Source: Alistipes sp.
GTDB taxonomy: Bacteria; Bacteroidota; Bacteroidia; Bacteroidales; Rikenellaceae
Length of the DNA stretch: 64,000 nucleotides
Assembly (NCBI GenBank): GCA_020026335.1
Contig: JAHHQO010000011.1
Location: forward strand, 36,429 to 100,428
Reading direction: 5' to 3'
Part shown: piece after piece, positions 8,420-17,100 of the stretch
Position numbering within the stretch: position 1 is the first letter of the stretch
Layout of the letters: each line of letters starts with the position of its first letter
Program-made: the position numbers and the translations under genes
Notes under the pieces: generated by a model
Told to the model about the DNA's origin: nothing
Database searches by the model: none
What the model saw: only the letters and a program-made list of their open reading frames with translations

Positions 8420-9117
8420 AATCCAAATCTTTTTAATGGTTAAACGTTGATTTTGTTGTTGTATGGGTTAGACGGCAGATGTGGTCGAAAGGTTGCACAC
8501 AGCACCCGAATTTTTCTCGGGAGACAGCTTCCTGCTTCGTTTGCTACACTATGAGCGATAACAAATATACACTTTGGTGAAGACTTCTGCAACGGGTGGG
8601 GCACTCGCCTTGAGGGCAATCCCCCGACACCTCACAAAGAGAATCGAATCGGCGGAAGCGGTGTGCTGTATCGAGGTGGGCTGTCGGACACAGTCGCGGT
8701 GTCTGTTGAGGTGGGCGGTGTTGCGCTGAGTCGCTCGCCATCATCGAAAGTCTCGACAACTGTCAGATTACCCTCAAGGAGTAAATCCGCCTGCGCTACA
8801 TGACTCTGAAAAGTGCAATGTAGTTACATCGGATAAAAAATATCAGCCTCATGTGACGCTTTTCTACGGCGTTGCATGAGGCTGTTTGTTGTGTGGGGAC
8901 GAGGTGTCGGCGGACGGTTGAGGGGGTGCGGAACACTGCCCGATACTTCGAAAATCAGCCGATAGCGGCGGAAATGCGGCTTTTTATCTATTGTAGTCTC
9001 TATTTATTATCTCCAAGACTATTTGTTATCTCCTGTATTTTCTCTTTGTCCCTCCCCACAAAAATCTCCGCTCCAACGCCACCCCTCACATTACTCCACC
9101 CCCTCCGCAATACCCCA
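8420..9117. other. Gene-poor spacer with an orphan hairpin
   Basis: About 700 bases with no convincing gene. At 8710-8790 one + frame reads ESLAIIESLDNCQITLKE, stop, IRLRYMTLKS, which looks protein-like and could be a decayed gene; frames before it are broken. A nested hairpin lies at 8844-8884. The rest (8890-9117) shows only short open frames. Confidence 0.4.
8830..8886 (-). terminator. Orphan nested hairpin with terminator form
   Basis: Ten-bp outer stem (8844-8853 with 8875-8884) enclosing a 4-bp inner stem (8856-8859 with 8869-8872). On the minus strand it is followed by ATATTTTTT. No gene ends here on that strand. Confidence 0.5.
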
Positions 9118-9157
9118 CAAAAAAACGGCAACCCTCAAATGCCTTGGAGGTTGCCGT
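9118..9157 (-). terminator. Intrinsic terminator of the glycogen operon
   Basis: Nine-bp stem (9125-9133 with 9149-9157) followed on the minus strand by seven T residues, 28 bases after the GH57 stop codon. Confidence 0.85.
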
Positions 9158-9184
9158 CGCAAAAAGGTGACTTATCTTTGAAAA

Positions 9185-10471
9185 CTATGCTTCTGTTTTC
9201 TTGGTGGTCTTGCGGGTAGTTGTGGTCTTGCGTGTGGTGGCAGTCTTGCGGGTTGTCGTTGTTTTCTTGGCAGCCTTCTTTGCCTCCAAAGCCAAATCCA
9301 ACTCGTTGATGAAGTCCGACAGAACATTCATGTAGTTGATGAATGCCTCGTATGCCGAGTCATAGGGGTTGAAGTACGAGTGAACGTCACCGTCCGACAA
9401 CCACTTGGTCGCCATGTAGTAGAAGTGGTCCGAAGTCTGGAGGAAGCTCCATACGTAGTCAAAATCGGCGCTCTTCAGTGCCTCGACCTTCTCCTTCTGT
9501 GCGTAGAGTTTCGAGAAAGCCTCGTTCTGCAACTCGTTACCCAACCATGCGGTGATGTCGCGCTCCTCGTCTGCCCATGACATCACGTGGGGGCAGTGGA
9601 GAACGGCTACGGGCTGATACTTCTTCGAAGCCTCGCTCACGGTGGCAAACTCCAGCTGCTTGCTGTCGAGTGCCTCCTTGGGCAGTGCCTTCATGAAGTC
9701 GAAGATGCCGGTGTCGGCCTTCTGGTGCTCACCGAAGGTCTCGTAGTCCATGAACAGGTTGATGACATCGCCGGGAGTCTCCTCCGAGTTCAGCCACTCG
9801 ACATACTTCGAAGCGGTGAGGGGATACTGATCCCAACCCTGATTCGAGAAGCGGAAGGCAATATCGTCGGAGAGCTTGTAGTTACGCAACAAGAGGCGAA
9901 GTTTCTGGTCTATGGCATTGGCATAGACGTAGTTGGGTGATTTCCATCCGAGTATGTGCTTGGCACCTTCAGCCAGCATGGTGCGGAATCCCATTCCGGC
10001 AACCATCTCACCGATGGTGTCGGAATAAATCAGCTCGGTGTTGCGGAAAGCTGTGGGCTTAACACCAAACTCCTTCTTCAGCACTGCGGTGTGCAGCTTG
10101 ACCTGCTCCTTGAAATCCTCGGGCGAAGCCATCGAAGCCAGCGAGTGAGAGTAAGTCTCGGCGAGGAACTCCACACAACCGGTGGCAGCCAGCTGCTTGA
10201 ACGACTCGAGAACTTCGGGGGCATAGGCACGGAACTGCTCGATAGCCGTACCGGTAATCGAGAACGAGCAACGGAACTGACCCTTGTGCTCCTTGATGAG
10301 GTTGAGCAGCAGGGCGTTCATGGGCAGGTAGCACTCACGGGCAACTTTCTGGAGAATCGAACGATTCTGCATGTCGTCCAAATAGTTGTGGTCTTTGCCC
10401 ATATTGAAGAAGCGGTATTTTTTCAAACGCCAGGGCTGATGCACTTGAAAATATAAACAGATGGTTTTCAT
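9185..10471 (-). CDS. Glycoside hydrolase family 57 amylase with a Lys/Thr-rich tail
   Basis: GH57 enzymes cleave or rearrange alpha-glucans. The 428 residues begin with ICLYFQVHQPWR, the GH57 opening motif carrying the conserved His of HQP, and continue with FSITGTAIEQ, the E of AFRNTELIYSD (likely nucleophile region) and MDYETFGEHQ. The catalytic core ends near residue 390. Residues about 398-428 form an unusual basic low-complexity tail of TTTRK-type pentads (KKTTTTRK, TATTRK, TTTTRK, TTKK). It is the last gene of the glycogen operon, 14 bases after the GT4 gene and followed by a terminator. A similar tail occurs on the debranching enzyme two genes upstream. Confidence 0.93.
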   Translation of the reverse strand: MKTICLYFQVHQPWRLKKYRFFNMGKDHNYLDDMQNRSILQKVARECYLPMNALLLNLIKEHKGQFRCSFSITGTAIEQFRAYAPEVLESFKQLAATGCVEFLAETYSHSLASMASPEDFKEQVKLHTAVLKKEFGVKPTAFRNTELIYSDTIGEMVAGMGFRTMLAEGAKHILGWKSPNYVYANAIDQKLRLLLRNYKLSDDIAFRFSNQGWDQYPLTASKYVEWLNSEETPGDVINLFMDYETFGEHQKADTGIFDFMKALPKEALDSKQLEFATVSEASKKYQPVAVLHCPHVMSWADEERDITAWLGNELQNEAFSKLYAQKEKVEALKSADFDYVWSFLQTSDHFYYMATKWLSDGDVHSYFNPYDSAYEAFINYMNVLSDFINELDLALEAKKAAKKTTTTRKTATTRKTTTTRKTTKKTEA

Positions 10472-10485
10472 AATTTAGGGTTTCG

Positions 10486-11805
10486 TTAGAGTTGTTGGTT
10501 TTTGTTTTCTTCAATAGCCGATTCATATACGGCCTTGATTTTGGCGGCTGCATCGTTCCACTTGAGGTTGGTAACCTCCTCCAGACCCTTCGACGAGAAC
10601 ATCTTCGACAGGGCAGGGTAGGTGACGAGTGCATGGATGGCATCAGCCAGTGCATCGACATCCCAGTAATCGACCTTGATGGCATAGTCGAGCACCTCGG
10701 CCACACCACTCTGCTTGGAGATGATGACCGGCACGTTGGAACGCATGGCCTCAAGGGGTGAGATACCGAAAGGCTCCGATACCGACGGCATGACGTAAAC
10801 ATCCGACAGCTGGAACATCTTGTGTACATCTTCACCGCGCAGGAAGCCGGTGAAGTGGAATCTGTCGGCGATACCCAGACGGGCAACGCGACGGATGACG
10901 TGGTTCATCATATCGCCCGAACCGGCCATGACGAAACGCACGTTGGGGTCTTTCTTCAACACCTTGGCAGCGGCCTCCACGAAGTAGTCGGGGCCCTTCT
11001 GATAGGTGATACGACCCAGGAAGGTGACAATCTTGTCCTTGACACCACGCACGGGAGTTTCGCCGGCATTCTCGGCAAAGCGAACGGCATTGTGTACCGT
11101 CACGACCTTCTTGGGGTCGATGCCGTACTTGTTGATGACAATATTGCGGGTGAGGTTCGACACGGCCATGACGCGGTCGGCGGCCATCATTCCGGCACGC
11201 TCGATGGCGTAAACCTGGGTGTTGATGTTCTCACCGCTACGGTCATACTCGGTGGCGTGCATGTGAACGACGAGGGGCTTGCCCGATACGCGCTTGGCAG
11301 CGATGCCTGCGTAGTAGGTGAGCCAGTCGTGGGCGTGAATCACATCGAACTGACCTTCGAGGTTCTTGGCTACCTGTGCGGCAACCACGGCGTAGCGTGC
11401 CACCTCTTCCATAAGGTTGGCACCATACTTGCCCGAGAAGGTGTAGCGCTGTTTCCATGCATCGGTGGTCGACCATACCTTTTCACCGGTCTTCACGTAT
11501 TTCTGATGGTAGGTCTCATACTCCTCGGGTGAGATGTAGGGGACCATGTTGGAGTCGATGTGGATGAACGACATTTTTTCGAGAATGTCGTCGGCACCGC
11601 TGTTGGTCGAACCGTAGAGTGCATCTACTTCACTGGCGTTCAGTACATGGGTGAAACGCTGGTCCTCATCGCCGTAAGCGTGGGGTACCACGAAGGTAAC
11701 ATCCACGCCGTTGCGTGCCAAACCGCGGGTCATGCCGTAGCATGCTGTACCCAAACCTCCTGCAATGTGGGGCGGAAACTCCCAGCCGAACATTAAAACT
11801 CTCAT
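10486..11805 (-). CDS. GT4-type glycosyltransferase, glycogen synthase-like
   Basis: A cytosolic retaining GT-B glycosyltransferase of 439 residues. The N-terminal domain opens with MRVLMFGWEFPPHIAGGLG, whose GGLG is the donor-binding loop of GlgA/GT4 enzymes. The C-terminal domain has FLGRITYQKGPDYFVEA and the EPFGISPLEAM motif, whose E-x7-E pair is catalytic. In other Bacteroidota such a gene sits between a debranching enzyme and GH57, as here. It ends without the basic tail seen on its two neighbours (last residues ENKNQQL). Donor (ADP- or UDP-glucose) and whether it primes or elongates glucan are not resolvable from sequence. Confidence 0.9.
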   Translation of the reverse strand: MRVLMFGWEFPPHIAGGLGTACYGMTRGLARNGVDVTFVVPHAYGDEDQRFTHVLNASEVDALYGSTNSGADDILEKMSFIHIDSNMVPYISPEEYETYHQKYVKTGEKVWSTTDAWKQRYTFSGKYGANLMEEVARYAVVAAQVAKNLEGQFDVIHAHDWLTYYAGIAAKRVSGKPLVVHMHATEYDRSGENINTQVYAIERAGMMAADRVMAVSNLTRNIVINKYGIDPKKVVTVHNAVRFAENAGETPVRGVKDKIVTFLGRITYQKGPDYFVEAAAKVLKKDPNVRFVMAGSGDMMNHVIRRVARLGIADRFHFTGFLRGEDVHKMFQLSDVYVMPSVSEPFGISPLEAMRSNVPVIISKQSGVAEVLDYAIKVDYWDVDALADAIHALVTYPALSKMFSSKGLEEVTNLKWNDAAAKIKAVYESAIEENKNQQL

Positions 11806-11949
11806 AATGTTTATCTCTTTGTTTTTTTATTGTTTTTCTCTTGCATCCGACTCCCTGTCTTTCCTCTTTTGGGCAGGGGGTCATTCTCTGATGGGGGTTC
11901 GGAACATCGGGTAATGTCCGAACTCTGGGGAAGTGCTCTTTCGGGTGCT

Positions 11950-14037
11950 CTATTCGGCAGAGGCTTTCTTGGTGGTGCGCTTGCCGGTGGCCTTCTTGGT
12001 GGCACACTTGCGGGTCGTGGTCTTCTTCTCGGCTTTCTCGGCACACGACTTGGTGGTACATTTGCGTGTCGCGCACTTGCGTGTTGAGGTCTTCTTCTCG
12101 GCGGCCTTGGGGCTGCGCTCCTCAATCATGCGAATGATGTCGGATACGGCACCTACACTCCATGCCTGAGAAATGGCACCTCTGGGGGCATACGGAGGAT
12201 CGGCATCATAGAGCTCGTTGATAGAACCGATACCGTAGGTCTGAATGTCCTCCTCGAAGTCGGCGCGAATCTCCTGTGCCTGGGGCAGGAACGAGTCGCC
12301 GTCGATGTCGAAGCAAGCCTGTACGTAGAACTCCAGAGGCCATACCCATACCGAGCCGTTCTTGGCGGCATAGTCGCGCTCTGCGGGGTCGCCGTCCTGT
12401 GAACCCTTGTAGAGGGGGTTGCGGGGCGAAAGGCTGCGCAGACCACGCGGTGTGAGCAGGTGCTGGCGAATGGTACGAATCACCTCTATCTGGGTGTCGA
12501 TGTCAATCATCTTGTAGGGAAGACCGCAAGCCACAATCATGTTGGGACGGATGTGGCGGTTGGCACCCTCGGCACCCACGTAGTCGGCCAGATAACCCTC
12601 CGGCAGACGGAAGATGGCGTTGAAATTCTCGGCGGTCTTTGCAGGCAGCTGCTCCCATGCGGCAACGAACTCCTTGTCGTTGTGCTGCTTGGCCAGTGCC
12701 AGTGCATAACATACGGCGTTATACCACAGGGCATTGACCTCTACCTGATAACCGTTACGCGGTGTTACGGCCTTGCCATCGACCAACGAGTTCATCCATG
12801 TGAGGGGCAGCTCGTTTGACGAAGCCCAGATGAGACCGTTGTCGTTGAGTATGATTTTGCCGTCGATACCTCTGCGGTACGACTCGAGCAACTGCTTCAT
12901 CACCTCACCGTAGCGGTTCCAAATCTCCTTACCGCCAATCTCCTTCTCCAACTGCTGGAGTGTCCAGAAGAACCAGAGCGGAGCATCGACAGCCTCCGAA
13001 GCGGAAGCCGAGCCGGTGAACATACCGTCTTTCATGTCATTGACGTAGGTGTTCAGCACATCGATGCAGTCCTCCTTGTGGTTCTGCGCGATGGAGATAC
13101 CCGGCAGGGCGATGAACGCCTGACGAGCATTGACACCGTGCCAGGGATAACCTGCCACCACCTCGGTGCGGTTGCCCGGACGGCGAATGATGAACTGACG
13201 AGCCGAGTGCTCGAGACAGCTCTTGAAGTCAATCTTGTGGGTACGGCGGGCAATCGAGGTCTCGAACATCTCGTCGATGGTCTTGATGGAACCCATCTCG
13301 TCGAGCGAAGCCGAGAAGATGACGCTCTCGCCCTTCTTTAGAGCCACCTCGAAGTAACCTGTGGTGAGCAAATCCTCGTGACCCTCATATCCGCGGGCGA
13401 TGTCCTGCTGATACTCGAAGTTGTAATACCAGTCGGGTGCGGGGATAAATTCTGCGTCAGCCTTGTCGGTCTGCATGTAGAGCCAGGGGAACGAGTTGTA
13501 GAGACGGCACTTCACACCGTTGACTGCCGGATAGGTGTGTCCGTCGGCCTCCATGTTGGCATGGGTCAATGCGTGCTTGTCGCGGAAGGCGAGGAAGGGA
13601 CGCAGACGCAGACGGGTGTCCGAGTGGGCATCAAGCAGTGTGTAGCGAATCATCAACTGTGTACGCTTGTGAATCCACAGCATCTCTTTCTTCAAAATCA
13701 CGCCGCCCACACGGTAGGTGATGGTCGGAGTGGGGGTATAAGCGAAGTCGGTGATGTATTTGTGACCTCGCGGTTCGTAAGTGCCATTGAAGCGGTGCAG
13801 GGCCAGGTTGAACGACTGGTCGTGCTGAACAATGGTTTCGTCGAGTGACGACAGCAGCACATAGGTGCGGTCGCTGTCATCGATGGGGGCAACAATGAGA
13901 CCGTGGTAACGGCGTGTGTTGCAGCATACGATGGTGGTGCTCATATAGCCGCCGATGCGGTCGGTGGCCAGCATTTCACGTTGCAGCGAATACTCCAGGT
14001 TGCCCAATTCTTGTTTGTCGAAGGTTAGTGCTGACAT
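11950..14037 (-). CDS. Amylo-alpha-1,6-glucosidase (glycogen debranching enzyme) with a Lys/Thr/Cys tail
   Basis: This enzyme removes alpha-1,6 branch stubs of glycogen. The 695 residues have an N-terminal beta-rich domain (about 1-280, including CNTRRYHGLIVAP) and a C-terminal alpha/alpha-barrel (about 290-640) with AGYPWHGVNARQAFIALPG, WFFWTLQQLEKEIG and GSVWVWPLEFYVQACFD, as in bacterial GDE/GH133 proteins. After residue about 643 comes a 52-residue basic tail (KKTSTRKCATRKCTTK and similar), rich in Lys, Thr, Arg and Ala with four Cys. The catalytic family normally ends before this. It lies 106 bases after the synthase-phosphorylase gene and 144 before the GT4 gene, all in one direction. 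Confidence 0.93.
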   Translation of the reverse strand: MSALTFDKQELGNLEYSLQREMLATDRIGGYMSTTIVCCNTRRYHGLIVAPIDDSDRTYVLLSSLDETIVQHDQSFNLALHRFNGTYEPRGHKYITDFAYTPTPTITYRVGGVILKKEMLWIHKRTQLMIRYTLLDAHSDTRLRLRPFLAFRDKHALTHANMEADGHTYPAVNGVKCRLYNSFPWLYMQTDKADAEFIPAPDWYYNFEYQQDIARGYEGHEDLLTTGYFEVALKKGESVIFSASLDEMGSIKTIDEMFETSIARRTHKIDFKSCLEHSARQFIIRRPGNRTEVVAGYPWHGVNARQAFIALPGISIAQNHKEDCIDVLNTYVNDMKDGMFTGSASASEAVDAPLWFFWTLQQLEKEIGGKEIWNRYGEVMKQLLESYRRGIDGKIILNDNGLIWASSNELPLTWMNSLVDGKAVTPRNGYQVEVNALWYNAVCYALALAKQHNDKEFVAAWEQLPAKTAENFNAIFRLPEGYLADYVGAEGANRHIRPNMIVACGLPYKMIDIDTQIEVIRTIRQHLLTPRGLRSLSPRNPLYKGSQDGDPAERDYAAKNGSVWVWPLEFYVQACFDIDGDSFLPQAQEIRADFEEDIQTYGIGSINELYDADPPYAPRGAISQAWSVGAVSDIIRMIEERSPKAAEKKTSTRKCATRKCTTKSCAEKAEKKTTTRKCATKKATGKRTTKKASAE

Positions 14038-14143
14038 ATTGAATAAATAAATGTTTTCTTTTCCGTTAAAGATAACAATAATATAACGGAATCGGAAAGA
14101 TTTTCGTTACAAAAATCCTCCCGATTCCATTATTCGACATATT

Positions 14144-17100
14144 TTAAGCCCATTTCACCAGCGCGAAGTCCATTCTGTGCGCAAGCATCTCATTTTGAGG
14201 GAATACTCTCAACGCAACATCGAATGTTCCGCTCTTGTCGGGCGTGTAGTCCAGCGAGTAGGTGACCTTGTTGTTTTCGACCTTCACTCGTTCGAGCGGC
14301 ATCGTCCTATCGACGTTGATGGTCTGTCCGCCGACAATCTGTTTGGCCACCACCATCTCAACACCCAAGTCCTCGGGGCGAAGGGTCGAGATGTCGAGGG
14401 TTACCTCGAAGTGGTACTGCTCTCCTACATAGACGGCACTCTTGCAGAGTTTCACACGCTGTACATCGAGCACCTTCACATTGTCCCACGCAGCCGATAC
14501 CTTACGCTTCCAAGCGGCCAGCTCGCGAGCCATCTGATAGCTGTTGGCCATAATCTTGTGCTTGCGCTCGGCCAGCTTGTTGTAGAAACGCTCCTCGTAG
14601 TCGATGAGCATGCGGTTCATGGTGAAGTTCGACGCGATGTCGGCGATACACATCTTCACCGAAGCCACCCAGTCGTGGGGGATATTGTCCTCGCCGCGCT
14701 TGTAGTAGAGCGGCGCAATCTTGTTCTCGATGGTGTTGTAAATCATCTCGGCATCCAGCTCGTCCTGATAGTGCTGGTCGGTGAAGGTGCGTTCCATGGG
14801 CAGCATCCAACCTGCACCCTCCTTGTAGCCCTCGACCCACCAGCCGTCGAGCACGGAGAATTGCATGACACCGTTCATTACACACTTCTCGCCCGAAGTA
14901 CCCGACGCCTCCAGAGGACGGGTCGGGGTGTTCAACCATACATCGACACCCTGAACCATGCGGCGAGCCAGCTCCATGTCGTAGTTCTGCAGGAAGAGAA
15001 TCTTGCCCACGAACTGAGGCATCTTCGATACCTCGACGATGCGCTTGATGAGGTCCTGACCCGGACGGTCGTTGGGGTGAGCCTTACCCGCGAAGATGAA
15101 CTGTACGGGACGCTCGGGGTTATTGACGATGGCCGACAGACGGTCGAGGTTGGTGAAGAGCAGGTAAGCACGCTTGTAGGTGGCGAAACGACGGGCGAAA
15201 CCGATGGTCAGCACCTCGGGCTTCACTGACTCTGCAATCTGAATCATCTGACGGGGCGAATCGAGACGAACCTGCGAAGGATCGCTGAAACGACGACGGA
15301 TATGCTTGATGAGACGCTCCTTGAGGTGGATACGCTCCGACCACAACTCCGCATCGGGAATGTTGTGTACCTTCTGCCATGCGGGAATGTTATAGACATG
15401 GTGGTTGAAGCCCTCGGGGAAGTAACGCTCGTAGAGACGGCGCAGTGACGATGCAATCCATGTGGGGAAGTGAACACCGTTGGTCACGTAGCCGATGTGC
15501 AGCTCGTTCTTGAAGTAGCCCGGCCACATATTACCCAGAATCTCCTTCGAGACCTCACCGTGCAACCACGACACACCGTTGACCTCCTGCGAAAGGTTGC
15601 AGGCCAATACCGACATCGAGAACTTCTCGTTGGGGTCGTTGGGGTTGGTCTTGCCGAGGTTGATGTACTGCTCCCAGGTGATGCCCAATACGTCGGGATA
15701 GTGCGACATGTACTGACGAATCATCGACTCGGGGAAGGCATCGTGACCTGCGGGTACGGGGGTATGTGTGGTGAAGAGGGCCGACGAACGAACCACCTCC
15801 AGAGCCTCCGAGAAGGAGAGCTTCTTGTGGTTGACCAAATCGCGGATACGCTCGATGCCGATGAATGCGGCATGACCCTCGTTGCAGTGATATACATCGT
15901 GCTTGATGCCCAGCTTTCTCAGGGCGCGGATACCACCGATACCGAGCAACATCTCCTGCTTGAGACGGTTCTCCCAGTCACCACCATAGAGGTAGTGGGT
16001 GATACGGCGATCCTCCTCGAGGTTATCCTCGTAGTCGGCATCGAGCAGGTAGAGGTCCGTACGACCCACCTGACACAACCAAACTCGTGCCGAGAGGGTA
16101 CGACCGGGGAATGCAACGGTGATGGTCACCCAGTTGCCGTTCTCGTCACGTACGGGCGAGATAGGCAGCTTGTAGAAGTTCTGCGCCTCGTAGGTAGCCT
16201 CCTGTGCACCCTGTGCCGACAGACGCTGGGTGAAGTAACCGTAGCGGTAGAGCAGACCCACGGCTGCCATGGGGACGTTCTTGTCCGAAGCCTCCTTCAG
16301 GTAGTCACCTGCCAGGATACCCAGACCGCCCGAGTAAATCTTCAGCGACGAGTGCAGACCGTACTCCATCGAGAAGTAGGAAATGGTCGTTGCCTTGGGG
16401 TCGGGCTTCTCGTTCATATAGTTGCGGAAGTTGGTGTAGACGGTATCCAACTGCTTGAGGAAGATGTCGTCATGCTCCAGCTCCTTGATGCGCTCGATGC
16501 TCAGCTTGTCGAGGAATGCGATGGGGTTGCGGTCACACTCGGTCCACAACTGTGGGTCGATGTCCTCGAAGATGTCGCGTGCACCGGGATTCCAGCACCA
16601 CCACAGGTTGCGCGACAACTCCTCCAGAGCGTGCAGGCTCTCGGGCAGACGCTTGTCGATCATCATGCGGTGCCAGTTGGGTTGCTCGACGAAGAGCTGC
16701 TGGCGCACGAAGTTAATCTGTTCGTTGCGCGAACCGCCGTTGTCCAGCAGGGCACGGTTGGTACGCACGGTAGAGTTCTCCACAGCCTCGGAGTAAGCCT
16801 GCTCGTATGCCGAGTAGAGGCGGCTCCAGAGTGCGTCCTCCGAGAGTTTGCGTGCCGACTCGCGTACGGCGTTGACCTCCTCGTTGTTCAAAAGGCTGAA
16901 CTCGGTGATGGCAGCTGCGATTTCGCTCTCGATTTCGATGTCGTTGTAGTCGTCACGGCGGAAGACCTTGACACCCTTTGTATCTCTGTGCTCCTCGACC
17001 CATTTACCGAAACCTGCCAACGAGGTGGTGATGGTCGGAACCGAGAAGGCGATGCTCTCCAGAGGAGTGTAGCCCCAGGGCTCGTAGTAGGAGGGGAATA

